Of a DNA stretch of 64,000 nucleotides, positions 1-10,919 are shown in pieces. The stretch comes from PRO6 sp035565775 (GTDB lineage Bacteria > Pseudomonadota > Alphaproteobacteria > Rhizobiales > Xanthobacteraceae). The notes beneath the pieces are model-generated. The model worked only from the letters and a program-made list of their open reading frames with translations, was not told the origin of the DNA and did not search any database. The translations under genes and the position numbers were made by a program. The stretch is taken from contig DATMRW010000030.1 of NCBI GenBank assembly GCA_035565775.1, forward strand, positions 62,001 to 126,000, in the 5' to 3' direction. Numbering within the stretch: position 1 is the first letter of the stretch; each line of letters begins with the position of its first letter.

Positions 1-165
1 TCGGTCACTGTCGCGCGCAGCGAAGACGAGGCCGAGCGCATCAATCGCGGTGAAGACCTGAACACCCGCAACGAAGATCGCGACGCAGCCGCTGAGGCGA
101 TCGCCGCGGCCGGCGAGTTCTTCGATCCGGATGCAGAGCAGCACGAGGACGAAGCCAACGCCTGA
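1..165 (+). CDS. rplI: 50S ribosomal protein L9, C-terminal end (partial)
   Basis: The window opens inside this gene; 54 codons and a TGA stop are visible. The translated tail starts SVTVARSEDEAERINRGED and ends in an acidic stretch (FFDPDAEQHEDEANA), matching the C-terminal domain and extended acidic tail of alphaproteobacterial L9. L9 binds 23S rRNA at the base of the L1 stalk. The identification is supported by context: in this group rplI lies just before dnaB. It is followed within about 30 bases by a strong intrinsic terminator. The start lies outside the window. Confidence 0.88.
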   Translation, partial: SVTVARSEDEAERINRGEDLNTRNEDRDAAAEAIAAAGEFFDPDAEQHEDEANA

Positions 166-187
166 TCGGCGTTGCCGCAAACATACG

Positions 188-220
188 AAAAAGGCCGGGG
201 TTCAGCCCCGGCCTTTTTTT
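188..220. terminator. intrinsic terminator after rplI
   Basis: A GC-rich stem (GGCCGGGG at 193-200 pairing with CCCCGGCC at 205-212) with a short loop is followed by seven T on the plus strand and preceded by five A. It can therefore also work on the minus strand, ending the convergent cytochrome-like gene. Confidence 0.9.
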
Positions 221-264
221 GTTGTCGCGATGTAGTGCCTGCGTGAACGCTGGCGCAAGTGCGG

Positions 265-1764
265 TTACTGCGCCGCCGGCTTCGCCTCGTCGGAAGCCGG
301 AGCAGATTCCGGCTTCTTATCGGCGCCGGCCTGTTCCGAAGGCTTGCTTTCCAAAGGCTTTTGCTCGGATGGCTGCGCCTCCGAAGCGTTGCTCTCCGAA
401 GGCTTTGCTTCGACCGGCTTGGCATCGGCCGCCTTGTCGTCGGCAGCGGCAGCGGGCTTGGTCTCGGCAGGCTTTTCAGCCTCGGTCTTCACCGCTTCCG
501 GCTTTGCAGGCTCAGGCTTGGCTGCATCAAGCTTTGCAGGTTCGGACTTAACAGGCTCGGGCTTGGCTTCCGGTGCCTTGCCGTCGCTTGCCTTCTCCGA
601 CGGCTCCGCGCCGTTTGCCTTGGGCTCGGATGCACCATTCGCCGGCTTCTCGGCCGAAGGCGCCGCTTCGGATTTTGTAGCCTCGGGTTTCGCCTCATCG
701 GCCTTGGGCGCATCCGCCTTCGCCGCCGGCGTCTCGGTTACAGGCTTTGCCGGCTCCGCAACGGCAGGCTTCGTCGCCTCGCCCTTGTCAGGGGCCTTCT
801 CGCTTTCGCCCGAAGCAGACTTCTCCGCAGCAGGCGCTTCGGCCTTGTCAGCATCGGTCGCCGCAGGCTTTGCTTCCACCGGCTTTAACTCGGAGGGCTT
901 CTCAGAAGGCTTGGCCTCTTCCGCCTTCGGCTCTGCCGGTTTTACGGCAGCAGGCTTTTCGGCCTCCGTCTTTGCGGACTCAGGCTTTGCTTCCTCGGGC
1001 TTCGCAGGCTCGGTCTTTGCCGGCTCGGGCTTGGCCACTTCCGCGGGAACAGGTGCAGGCGCGGCCTTTTGGCGCTTGCCCTTCCGCTCGGCATCGGGCT
1101 TTGCCTTCGGCGCATCGGCCTCGGCGGCTGCCGCATCAGGCTGCGCTGCGGGCGCAGCCGGCGCCGTCACGGCCGGAGCTGCAGGCTCGGCGGTTTCCGG
1201 CTTGTCCTGCTTCTTGCCTTTGCCTTGCTTCTGGCGGCGCTCTTCGCGCTCCTGCGCGCGCTTCTCCTGCGCTTCGCGGCGCGCACGCCTCGCCTCCTCG
1301 CGGCGCTTGGCCCTGCGTTCGGCGGGCGTCATTTCGGCTTCGGCCGGAGCGGCCTGCTGCTGGTCCCACGGCAAACGGAAGCTGCGCTGCTGTTGTTGCG
1401 CGTCCTGAACCGGCGCGGACTGCGCCGGCGCCTGCGTTGCCGGCGGCGCGCCGCGCTCGGGGCTGCGCGTCGCCTCGCGGCGGCCGCGCGTTTCGGCAGC
1501 TGCGCCGTTCGCGAGCAGATAGCCGCTCATCACCTGCGCCATCTCGCTGCCGGTCGTGTAGTGCTGGCGCAAAAATCCCGGCAATGCTGCGGGCGGCACA
1601 GTGTTCAACAGTCCGCGCGCGCTGCGATGACATGCCGAACAGGTGCTTGAAAAGATCTGCGACGCGCTTTTGCCGGCATCGAGATTTTGCGCGAGCAGCG
1701 GGGCGGCTTGAAAATAACTCGTCAGCAGCGCCGCCGCTGCCAAACCGACCTTTCGGCTGAACAT
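265..1764 (-). CDS. secreted c-type cytochrome-like protein with long Ala/Lys/Pro/Glu tail
   Basis: A protein of 499 residues. An N-terminal signal peptide (MFSRKVGLAAAALL, cleavage probably after LLAQ) is followed at about residues 43-47 by CSACH, a CxxCH haem c attachment motif, in a short cytochrome-like region (to about residue 90). A basic stretch rich in Arg, Glu and Gln follows (about 120-190). The remaining 300 residues are a low-complexity run of KPE, AKP, EAK and KSE units. The protein is thus exported, probably holds one haem, and carries a disordered tail. Start: ATG at 1764 with GGAGGGG three bases upstream. The repeats create long open frames on the other strand, which are not genes. 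The substrate and redox partner are unknown. Confidence 0.7.
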   Translation of the reverse strand: MFSRKVGLAAAALLTSYFQAAPLLAQNLDAGKSASQIFSSTCSACHRSARGLLNTVPPAALPGFLRQHYTTGSEMAQVMSGYLLANGAAAETRGRREATRSPERGAPPATQAPAQSAPVQDAQQQQRSFRLPWDQQQAAPAEAEMTPAERRAKRREEARRARREAQEKRAQEREERRQKQGKGKKQDKPETAEPAAPAVTAPAAPAAQPDAAAAEADAPKAKPDAERKGKRQKAAPAPVPAEVAKPEPAKTEPAKPEEAKPESAKTEAEKPAAVKPAEPKAEEAKPSEKPSELKPVEAKPAATDADKAEAPAAEKSASGESEKAPDKGEATKPAVAEPAKPVTETPAAKADAPKADEAKPEATKSEAAPSAEKPANGASEPKANGAEPSEKASDGKAPEAKPEPVKSEPAKLDAAKPEPAKPEAVKTEAEKPAETKPAAAADDKAADAKPVEAKPSESNASEAQPSEQKPLESKPSEQAGADKKPESAPASDEAKPAAQ

Positions 1765-2276
1765 TCACCCCTCCAGATGGGTCACCAAAATTGCGGGTAT
1801 CGCCGACCTGCCGTCCCGCAAAGCGCGGAATGATTGCGGCCGGACACTGAGCAGAGCTGTGCCGCGCAATCAAAAGCGCTCGATGCGAACGTTCCGTGCT
1901 TACGGGACATAGTGGCATGGATGCGTCGACTTTTATCGAATCAATCGGCAAATGGAAGGGCACACATCGCCTCATCCCGCCGAATGCTTCGGCTGTGTTG
2001 CGGCAGAGTCGCGCATTCAGTCCTTCCTCTGCAACAGGCCTGCGAAAAGACCGCCGACGCCTTGTGGGAATCGGGCATAATCGCGTTCGGCGCTTTCGCC
2101 GGGCCCCGAGGCAGTGCTTGATACGTCCAGCATTTGCCGAAAACTCATGACAGTGTCTCCGAGCCTCGGGTTCGGACTGCTGCCTGCGCGCCCGCTGAAA
2201 TCAGTCCGGCACGCAAGCACCTGTCACTGAATTCCGCGAGCGGCAGAATGTCGATCGCTGCTGTCACTGACCGAGA
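1765..2276. other. intergenic region between cytochrome-like gene and dnaB
   Basis: About 510 bases between divergent genes with no convincing coding frame. It must hold both promoters. The decamer CTGTCACTGA occurs twice just before dnaB (2221-2230 and 2261-2270). No RNA gene was recognised. Confidence 0.5.
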
Positions 2277-3794
<1,518 letters not shown>

Positions 3795-3803
3795 CCAAGG
3801 CCA

Positions 3804-5012
3804 GTGACCCGAACCATGGCGAGTGAGATCAAGACGGCAGAAACGAACCCAGCCGCGCCTGCACCTTCCGCAGCCGCGGGCAAGAACGCCGCGGAGATCG
3901 AGGCCGAGTACAACGGCGTTCTCACCGTCGATCTCGACGCCATCGTCACCAACTGGCGGCTGCTGCAAAAGACGGCCACACCCGCACAGTGCTCGGCGGT
4001 CGTCAAGGCCGATGGCTACGGCCTTGGCGCCGTGCCGATCGCAAAGGCCCTCGCCGCAGCGGGCTGCAAGACCTTCTTCGTCGCGACGCTCCATGAGGCC
4101 CGCGCGCTGCGCGCCGCCGTTGCCGAGCCGGAAATCTACGTCCTCGACGGCTTTTTCGCCGGCTGCGGGGAGATCTATGCCAGCCTAAACGCCCGCCCCG
4201 TGATCGGCGGCCTCACCGAACTCGCCGAGTGGGATGCGTTCTGCAGCGCGAGCGGCTGGCGCGGAGGCGCGGCGCTCCATATCGACACCGGCATGAACCG
4301 CCTTGGCCTCACCCCCGACGAGGCGGACAGCCTGCTGCCGCGCGTGCGCCAGGGCGACCACGGCTTCACGCTGGTGATCAGCCACCTCGTCACCGCGGAA
4401 AACCGCAACAGCTCGATCAACGCCCGTCAGGTCGCGACCTTCCGCGCAATCGCCTCGCAGTTCTCCGGCATTCCGGCGGCGCTCGCCAACTCGTCCGGCA
4501 TCTTCCTTGGCGGCAACTTCCTTTTCGACATGGTTCGGCCGGGTGCGGCGCTCTACGGCATCAATCCGACGCCGGAAGCCAAGAACCCGATGCAGCAGGT
4601 GGTCACCCTCACCGCCCGCATCGCCCATGTCCGCGAGGTCGCGCGCGGCGACACGGTCGGCTACGGCGCGACCTGGACGGCCCGGCGGCAGACCCGAATC
4701 GCCATCATCACCTCCGGCTACGCCGACGGCTATTTCCGCGCTGCCGGCGGCGTCGATGGCGTGCGCAGCGCCGAAGTCGTGATCGCCGGCGAGCGCTGCC
4801 CGGTCGCCGGGCGGATCTCGATGGACCTCACCGCCATCGATGTCACCGACCTGCCCCCGAATGCGGCGCGGCGCGGCCAGATGGCGACGCTGCTCGGCGA
4901 GGGCATCACCGTCGACGAACTCGCCCGCCATTTCGGCACGATCGCCTATGAGGTGCTGACCAGCCTCGGCCCGCGCTATGCGCGCGTCTATCGCGGCGGC
5001 GGAACGCAGTAG
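3804..5012 (+). CDS. alr: alanine racemase
   Basis: A PLP enzyme of 402 residues that interconverts L- and D-alanine for peptidoglycan. The PLP lysine is in AVVKADGYGLG (about residue 69), the second catalytic base region is VGYGATW (about 290), and the conserved GRISMD segment is present. The first 35 residues are an Ala/Pro-rich extension, so a later ATG (3816, MASEIK) may be the true start. It follows dnaB by nine bases, an order common in this group. Confidence 0.95.
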   Translation: MTRTMASEIKTAETNPAAPAPSAAAGKNAAEIEAEYNGVLTVDLDAIVTNWRLLQKTATPAQCSAVVKADGYGLGAVPIAKALAAAGCKTFFVATLHEARALRAAVAEPEIYVLDGFFAGCGEIYASLNARPVIGGLTELAEWDAFCSASGWRGGAALHIDTGMNRLGLTPDEADSLLPRVRQGDHGFTLVISHLVTAENRNSSINARQVATFRAIASQFSGIPAALANSSGIFLGGNFLFDMVRPGAALYGINPTPEAKNPMQQVVTLTARIAHVREVARGDTVGYGATWTARRQTRIAIITSGYADGYFRAAGGVDGVRSAEVVIAGERCPVAGRISMDLTAIDVTDLPPNAARRGQMATLLGEGITVDELARHFGTIAYEVLTSLGPRYARVYRGGGTQ

Positions 5013-5184
5013 ACGTTCCCATCTTTCAAAAACCGCTCCGCGGGTAGCGAACCACCCGCCGCGTCTGCGTTGCGCCACGCGGAGACCTTCCGCCTGGTGA
5101 TGAACGGGATCATCATTGCATCCGGCCTATCCATGCTATGGAACGCCATGCTCGCCCCGTGACCACGAGAGATTCACCCCGCCC

Positions 5185-6612
5185 ATGGCCAAAAACACCA
5201 TTTCCTTCGTCTGCCAGAGCTGCGGCACCTCCTACACGCGCTGGCAGGGCAAGTGCGACGGCTGCGGCGAGTGGAATACGCTCGTGGAGGAAGAAGCCGG
5301 CGGCGGCGTGCCCGTCAGCATCCGCTCGAAGAGCAAGGGGCGGCTGTTCACCCTCGAATCCCTTTCCGGCGAGAGCCCGCAGGCGCCGCGTCTGCCCTCC
5401 GGCCTCGCCGAACTCGATCGCGTCACCGGCGGCGGCTTCGTGCGCGGCTCGGTGCTGCTCGTCGGCGGCGACCCCGGCATCGGCAAATCGACCCTCCTGA
5501 CACAGGCCTCCAGCCTGATGGCGCAGGCCAAGCACCGCAGCGTCTATATATCCGGCGAAGAGGCCGTGGCCCAGGTGCGGCTGCGCGCCGAGCGGCTCGG
5601 CCTCTCGAAGGCGCCGGTCGAACTCGCGTCCGAGACGTCAGTCGAGGACATCATTGCCACCCTGACGCAGGGCGAAACGCCGAAGCTGGTGGTCATCGAC
5701 TCGATCCAGACGATGTGGACCGATACCGTGGATTCCGCCCCCGGCACTGTGACGCAGGTGCGCGCCTCAGCGCAGAAGCTGATCCGTTTCGCCAAAAAGA
5801 CCGGCACCGCACTGATCCTCGTCGGGCACGTCACCAAGGACGGCCAGATCGCCGGTCCCCGCGTGGTCGAGCACATGGTCGATGCGGTGATGTCGTTCGA
5901 GGGCGAAGGCTCGCACCAATTCCGCATCCTGCGCGCCGTGAAGAACCGCTTCGGCCCGACGGACGAAATCGGCGTGTTCGAGATGACCGGCCGCGGCCTG
6001 CGTGAAGTTTCCAACCCGTCAGAACTGTTTCTGTCGGAGCGCGATCTCGGCAGCCCCGGCACGGCCGTGTTCGCCGGTATCGAGGGCTCGCGCCCGGTTC
6101 TCGTCGAGTTGCAGGCGCTCGTCGCCCCGAGCGCGCTGGGAACACCGCGCCGCGCCGTGGTCGGCTGGGACCCGAGCCGGCTGTCGATGGTGCTCGCGGT
6201 GCTCGAGGCCCATTGCGGCGTCAAGCTCTCCAGCCATGACGTCTATCTCAACGTCGCCGGCGGCCTGCGCATCAACGAGCCCGCCGCCGATCTTGCCGCC
6301 GCAGCCGCTCTCGTCTCGTCGCTCGTCAACGCGCCGCTGCCGCCGGATGCCGTGTTCTTCGGTGAAGTCTCGCTCTCAGGGGCGGTGCGGCCGGTCGCCC
6401 AGACCCCGGCGCGTCTCAAGGAATCCGCCAAGCTCGGCTTCGGCCGCGCATTTCTGCCCGAATTCGCCCGTAACGAGCCTACCAGCGACGGCGGCCTCTC
6501 GCTGACAACGATCGGCGGCCTGACCCATCTCGTCGCCGATATTGCCGCCCGTGGCAGCGGCCGCGCCAGAGATGTCACAAAATCCGGCGGAAAAAATGCC
6601 ACACAGTCGTAA
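5185..6612 (+). CDS. radA: DNA repair protein RadA
   Basis: A 475-residue branch-migration ATPase acting in recombinational repair. The N-terminal zinc finger has CQSC and CDGC pairs (residues 10-30), followed by Walker A GGDPGIGKST, the RadA-specific KNRFG motif and a C-terminal Lon-like domain (VYLNVAGGLRINEPAAD). I start at ATG 5185 (MAKNTISF) because the family begins there; an in-frame ATG 23 codons upstream adds an unrelated extension. The order dnaB-alr-radA-cvpA-purF is a conserved alphaproteobacterial block. Confidence 0.95.
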   Translation: MAKNTISFVCQSCGTSYTRWQGKCDGCGEWNTLVEEEAGGGVPVSIRSKSKGRLFTLESLSGESPQAPRLPSGLAELDRVTGGGFVRGSVLLVGGDPGIGKSTLLTQASSLMAQAKHRSVYISGEEAVAQVRLRAERLGLSKAPVELASETSVEDIIATLTQGETPKLVVIDSIQTMWTDTVDSAPGTVTQVRASAQKLIRFAKKTGTALILVGHVTKDGQIAGPRVVEHMVDAVMSFEGEGSHQFRILRAVKNRFGPTDEIGVFEMTGRGLREVSNPSELFLSERDLGSPGTAVFAGIEGSRPVLVELQALVAPSALGTPRRAVVGWDPSRLSMVLAVLEAHCGVKLSSHDVYLNVAGGLRINEPAADLAAAAALVSSLVNAPLPPDAVFFGEVSLSGAVRPVAQTPARLKESAKLGFGRAFLPEFARNEPTSDGGLSLTTIGGLTHLVADIAARGSGRARDVTKSGGKNATQS

Positions 6613-6841
6613 TTCCGTAACCACCCTGCCCGTGCATAGGGTGACGTTGCGGATTGCGCCCGCTATAAGACCGCCCAAGACAGAGGGAAGAGACCGCCGG
6701 ATGACCACTCGGAGATGAGACTCGGGGACGACCGGGGTCATCGCCTTGCCCCTTCTGCGTTCTCACCTTCTCATAGTATCTGGTGCCGTCCCGATTCGTT
6801 CCCGAACGGACGCTTGACGCGAAAGCCGACCTGAGCTGCCA

Positions 6842-7480
6842 ATGCCGATCACGATCCTCGACTTTGTCCTCTTGGGCGTCATGCTGATCTCGGGCCTTCT
6901 GGCGATGATCCGTGGCTTCATGCGCGAAGTCCTGTCGATCGCTGCCTGGGGCGCCGCTGCGCTTGTCACGCTGTATTCGTTCCAAAAGCTGCTGCCGACC
7001 GCCAAGACCTATTTCAACAACGACATGGTCGCGACCGCCGTGGTCATCGCCGGCGTCTTCATCGGCACGCTGATCATCGTCTCGATCATCACCGTCCGGA
7101 TCTCCGACATGGTGCTGGACAGCCGCATCGGTGCGCTCGACCGCACGCTCGGCTTCCTGTTCGGCCTCGCGCGCGGCCTTCTCATCGTGGTCGTGGCGTT
7201 CCTGTTCTTCGCCTGGCTGGTTCCCGACAAGCAGCGCCCCGATTGGGTCACCCATGCAAAATCGCGTGTAGTGCTGCAGGGAACCGGAGATTGGCTGATG
7301 TCGCTCTTGCCGGACGACCCTGAAAACACCATCTTGAAGCGGTTGAAGAAGCCGAAGACTGGTGACGAGGACCAGACCGGCACCGTGATTCCCGGTCCGG
7401 ACGGGGCGAGCGACGGTTACGCGAAATCCGCCCGCGACGGGCTCAAAAAACTTATCGACGGCAACGCAACCGCGCGTTGA
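6842..7480 (+). CDS. cvpA: CvpA family inner membrane protein
   Basis: A 212-residue protein with four hydrophobic segments (about residues 5-25, 30-48, 63-85 and 105-125) and the CvpA signature near the start (MIRGFMREVLSIAAWGAAA). The tail is soluble, rich in Lys and Asp. CvpA is linked to colicin V production and cell-envelope homeostasis in enterobacteria; its biochemical role is unclear. It sits 46 bases before purF, the classical cvpA-purF pairing. There is about 230 bases of non-coding sequence between radA and this gene. Confidence 0.9.
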   Translation: MPITILDFVLLGVMLISGLLAMIRGFMREVLSIAAWGAAALVTLYSFQKLLPTAKTYFNNDMVATAVVIAGVFIGTLIIVSIITVRISDMVLDSRIGALDRTLGFLFGLARGLLIVVVAFLFFAWLVPDKQRPDWVTHAKSRVVLQGTGDWLMSLLPDDPENTILKRLKKPKTGDEDQTGTVIPGPDGASDGYAKSARDGLKKLIDGNATAR

Positions 7481-7526
7481 TCGCCGCGGAATACGCGCAG
7501 TGTTTTCTGCGCGAAAGAGAGGCGTG

Positions 7527-9059
7527 ATGGACTTCATCCAACCCCCTTCCACCTGCGCAATGGATAGCGGCATGACGGATAGCGGCTTCGACGACGTACA
7601 ACAACCGGATGACGCCCATCTTCATGACGACACGCTGCGTGAAAAATGCGGCGTGTTCGGCATCTTCAACCATCCCGATGCCGCCGCCATCACTGCGCTC
7701 GGCCTTCACGCCCTGCAGCACCGCGGACAGGAAGCAGCCGGCATCGTCTCCTTCGACGGTGCGCGCTTTCACTCGGAACGCCGCCTCGGCCTCGTCGGCG
7801 ACACCTTCTCCCGCGGCGACGTGATCGCGCGCCTGCCCGGCAATTCGGCCGTCGGCCACGTCCGCTACGCCACCACCGGCGGCACCGTGCTGCGCAACGT
7901 GCAGCCGCTCTTCGCCGAGCTCAATGTCGGCGGCTTTGCCATCGGCCACAACGGCAACCTCACCAACGGTCTCACGCTGCGCCGCGAACTGGTCCGCAAC
8001 GGTGCGATGATGCAGTCGACCACCGATACCGAGGTGATCCTGCATCTGGTCGCGCACTCCAAGCGCGGACGCTTCATTGAGCGCTTCATCGAGGCGCTGC
8101 GCGCGATCGAGGGCGCCTATTCGCTCGTCTCGCTCACCAACAAGAAGCTGATCGGCGCCCGCGATCCGCTCGGCATCCGTCCCCTGGTGCTCGGCGACTT
8201 CCAGGGCTCGCCGGTGCTGGCCTCGGAAACCTGCGCCCTCGACATCATCGGCGCCAGCTATGTGCGCGACATCGAGCCGGGCGAGATCGTCGTGTTCGAT
8301 CACGACGGCGTCGAAAGCCACAAGCCGTTCGCGCCGGTGCCGCCGCGCCCGTGCATCTTCGAGTACATCTATTTTGCCCGCCCGGATTCGATCGTCGGCG
8401 GCCGTTCGGTCTATGAAGTGCGCAAGGCGATGGGCGCAGAACTCGCGCGCGAAAGCCATGTCGAGGCCGACGTCGTTGTGCCGGTGCCGGATTCCGGCGT
8501 GCCGGCCGCAATCGGCTACAGCCGCGCCGCCGGCATACCGTTCGAGCTCGGCATCATCCGTAATCACTATGTCGGCCGCACCTTCATTCAGCCGACCCAG
8601 AGCGTCCGCGAACTTGGCGTGCGCATGAAGCACTCGGCCAACCGCATCGCCGTCGCCGGCAAGCGCATCATCCTGATCGACGACTCGCTCGTGCGCGGCA
8701 CGACCTCGCGCAAGATCGTGAAGATGATGCGCGACGCAGGCGCAAGCGAGGTGCATTTCCGCCTCGCCTCGCCGCCGATCTCCTTCCCCGACTATTACGG
8801 CATCGACACCCCCGATCGGGCCGGCCTTCTTGCCGCCACGCACAGCCTCGAGGAGATGCGCGAGCTGATCGGTGCCGACAGCCTCGCCTTCCTCTCTGTC
8901 GACGGCATCTATCGCGCGATGGGCGAACCCGGCCGCGATCCCGCCCGGCCGAAGTTCACCGACCACTGCTTCACCGGCGACTACCCGACGCCGCTCACCG
9001 ACCTCGCGCAGACCGAGGCCCAGCCGCGTCAGCTCTCGCTGCTGGCGGAAGCAAGCTGA
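7527..9059 (+). CDS. purF: amidophosphoribosyltransferase
   Basis: The first committed enzyme of purine synthesis; it transfers glutamine amide nitrogen to PRPP. After a propeptide the sequence reads EKCGVFGIF, where the Cys becomes the N-terminal nucleophile of the glutaminase domain; GNLTNG follows. The C-terminal phosphoribosyltransferase domain contains the PRPP loop IILIDDSLVRGTT. I prefer ATG 7527 (MDFIQP) because GAGAGG lies just upstream; an ATG at 7500 is also in frame and the difference lies within the propeptide. A strong terminator follows the gene. Confidence 0.95.
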   Translation: MDFIQPPSTCAMDSGMTDSGFDDVQQPDDAHLHDDTLREKCGVFGIFNHPDAAAITALGLHALQHRGQEAAGIVSFDGARFHSERRLGLVGDTFSRGDVIARLPGNSAVGHVRYATTGGTVLRNVQPLFAELNVGGFAIGHNGNLTNGLTLRRELVRNGAMMQSTTDTEVILHLVAHSKRGRFIERFIEALRAIEGAYSLVSLTNKKLIGARDPLGIRPLVLGDFQGSPVLASETCALDIIGASYVRDIEPGEIVVFDHDGVESHKPFAPVPPRPCIFEYIYFARPDSIVGGRSVYEVRKAMGAELARESHVEADVVVPVPDSGVPAAIGYSRAAGIPFELGIIRNHYVGRTFIQPTQSVRELGVRMKHSANRIAVAGKRIILIDDSLVRGTTSRKIVKMMRDAGASEVHFRLASPPISFPDYYGIDTPDRAGLLAATHSLEEMRELIGADSLAFLSVDGIYRAMGEPGRDPARPKFTDHCFTGDYPTPLTDLAQTEAQPRQLSLLAEAS

Positions 9060-9084
9060 ACCCGCGCCTGCATCATTTCAAAGC

Positions 9085-9114
9085 AAAATGCCCGGATCAG
9101 ATCCGGGCATTTTT
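9085..9114. terminator. intrinsic terminator between purF and GNAT gene
   Basis: Perfect inverted repeat (AAAATGCCCGGAT at 9085-9097 against ATCCGGGCATTTT) with a CAG loop and T-rich flank. It sits between convergent genes and should act in both directions. Confidence 0.9.
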
Positions 9115-9129
9115 GTTTTTGTGGCGCTT

Positions 9130-9657
9130 TCATCCGAGCGCGCGTTCCATGAAGACGGCCTCGTCGTCATAACTGCGCAGCTTGTGCGCGAGCGCGGGAT
9201 CGTCGATCTCGGCGAAACCGTGCCGACGCCAGAAGGCGGTCGAGCCGTTAACGGCCACGAGCGACAACGTGCCGTAGCCTGCCTCCTTCGCCATGCCAGC
9301 CAACTGCCCGACCACGCTCGACGCTGCGCCGCTCCCCCGCGCCTGCGGCAAGAGCGCGATGTCGTGGATGTAAAACGTCTCCGGCAGTTCCGGCAGCGCC
9401 AAGAGCTGCGAGTTGAGCGCGGGCGGACGCCGCGCCAGCCACGGATGGCTGACGAGATAGGCGATCAATTCCCGCTGCGCGCCCTCCATCTCCAGCACGA
9501 AGCAGCCCTCCGGGGCGAGCCTCAGACGCTCGACGAACACCGCCTCATCCTCGGGATAGTCGGGATGGACGCGGTCGGCGATGCGAAGCACGGCGGGAAT
9601 ATCGGAAGCACACATCGTGCGCCAAACGCTTTTGGCAGTTGCAGGGTTTTCAGGCAT
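9130..9657 (-). CDS. GNAT family N-acetyltransferase
   Basis: A 175-residue acetyltransferase. The acetyl-CoA binding motif A is visible as IALLPQARGSGAASSVV (about residues 107-123), preceded by the beta-4 strand YIHDIALL, and followed by AVNGSTAFWRRHGF, the typical motif B. The substrate is not predictable. Start chosen at ATG 9657 (MPENPA); a TTG nine codons upstream is also open. It is divergent from the SDR gene, with only about 50 bases between them. Confidence 0.82.
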   Translation of the reverse strand: MPENPATAKSVWRTMCASDIPAVLRIADRVHPDYPEDEAVFVERLRLAPEGCFVLEMEGAQRELIAYLVSHPWLARRPPALNSQLLALPELPETFYIHDIALLPQARGSGAASSVVGQLAGMAKEAGYGTLSLVAVNGSTAFWRRHGFAEIDDPALAHKLRSYDDEAVFMERALG

Positions 9658-9704
9658 AACAGGAGCAAGTTCGAGAAGGCGCAAGCTGCGCCGGGATTCG
9701 TTTC

Positions 9705-10481
9705 ATGTCACCACAACCCGAAGAAAATGTCCTTGCCATGACCAAACCCCTCGCCTCACGCATCGCCCTCGTCACCGGCGCCTCGCGCGGCATTGGCTAC
9801 GCCACGGCGATCCAGCTCGCGCGCGCCGGCGCGCACATCGTGGCGGTGGCCCGCACCACCGGCGGCCTCGAAGAGCTCGACGACGCCATCCGCGCCGAAG
9901 GCGGGACCGCAACCCTGGTGCCGCTCAACCTCACCGACCTCGACGGCATCGCCCGCCTCGGCGCGGCCCTCAACGAGCGCCACGGCAAGCTCGACATCCT
10001 TGTCGGCAATGCCGGCATCCTCGGCCCGGTCTCGCCGCTCGGCCACATCGAGCCGAAGGCGTGGAATGACGTGATGGCGATCAACGTCACCGCCAATTTC
10101 CAGTTCATCCGCTGCATGGAGCCGCTGCTGCGCCTCTCCGATGCCGGCCGCGCGGTGTTCATCTCCTCGGGTGTCGCCAGCGCAGCTCGCGCCTATGTCG
10201 GCCCCTATGCGACCTCGAAGGCGGCGCTGGAATGTCTGGTACGCGTCTGGGCCAACGAGACCGCGACGTCTTCGATCCGCGCCAACCTCTTTAACCCCGG
10301 CCCGATCCGCACCGGCATGCGCGCCGCCTTGATGCCCGGCGAAGACCCAATGACGCTGGACACGCCCGAGCAGGTCGCCGAGTTCATCGTGCCGATGTGC
10401 TTGCCGGAATGGACCGAGACGGGCAAGCTCTACAACTATCCAACGCGGGCTCTCCTGAACTTCCAGCCGCCCGCGCCATAA
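9705..10481 (+). CDS. short-chain dehydrogenase/reductase (SDR)
   Basis: A classical SDR of 258 residues. It shows the NAD(P)-binding GASRGIG (about residues 24-30), NAG (about 100), the catalytic Ser region (VFISSGVAS), YATSK giving the Tyr-x-x-x-Lys pair, and PGPIRT. The Arg after the first Gly motif suggests NADP preference, which is an inference. The substrate is unknown. An ATG 11 codons later (MTKPLA) is an equally likely start. Confidence 0.88.
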   Translation: MSPQPEENVLAMTKPLASRIALVTGASRGIGYATAIQLARAGAHIVAVARTTGGLEELDDAIRAEGGTATLVPLNLTDLDGIARLGAALNERHGKLDILVGNAGILGPVSPLGHIEPKAWNDVMAINVTANFQFIRCMEPLLRLSDAGRAVFISSGVASAARAYVGPYATSKAALECLVRVWANETATSSIRANLFNPGPIRTGMRAALMPGEDPMTLDTPEQVAEFIVPMCLPEWTETGKLYNYPTRALLNFQPPAP

Positions 10482-10510
10482 TCCGCCACAAGACATCAAT
10501 GGGGGCATGA

Positions 10511-10912
10511 ATGGGAACGTCCAAGGGTCTTCGGGGTCTTGGTCTCGGTCTCGGTCTGGCGATGCTGGGTGTTTCTCTGACCGCAGCCGCGGCGCAAGCC
10601 GCGGACGCGACCGGCATCTGGCTGCGCGACAATGGCATCTCGAAGGTCAAGGTCGCGCCCTGCGGCAATGCCCTTTGCGGCCATGTCGTCTGGCTGAAGG
10701 AAGGGGCCGACCCCAACGCCAAGATCGGCCAGCGCGTGTTCTATGAGATGAAGCCGGACGGCAAGGGCAACTGGACGGGCAAGGCGTTCAACCCCGCCGA
10801 CGGGCAAACTTACTCCGGCAAGATGTCGGTTAGCGGCAGTACGCTGACGACGGCGGGCTGTGTGATGGGCGGCATGATCTGCCGCTCCGTCAACTGGACG
10901 CGGGCGAACTGA
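10511..10912 (+). CDS. secreted DUF2147 family protein
   Basis: A 133-residue protein with a clear signal peptide (hydrophobic run about residues 10-28, cleavage after AQA). The mature part begins ADATGIWLRDNGISKVKV and has CGNALCGHVVWLKE, the hallmark of DUF2147 envelope proteins. Two Cys pairs suggest disulfides in the periplasm. The function of the family is not known. It is convergent with the MFS gene, seven bases away. Confidence 0.85.
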   Translation: MGTSKGLRGLGLGLGLAMLGVSLTAAAAQAADATGIWLRDNGISKVKVAPCGNALCGHVVWLKEGADPNAKIGQRVFYEMKPDGKGNWTGKAFNPADGQTYSGKMSVSGSTLTTAGCVMGGMICRSVNWTRAN

Positions 10913-10919
10913 TTGTCAC

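Noticed and set aside
344..1408. Long plus-strand open frames opposite the cytochrome-like gene
   Set aside because: They arise from the KPE/AKPE repeat of the minus-strand gene and are pure Ser/Ala/Gly low complexity without a ribosome site.
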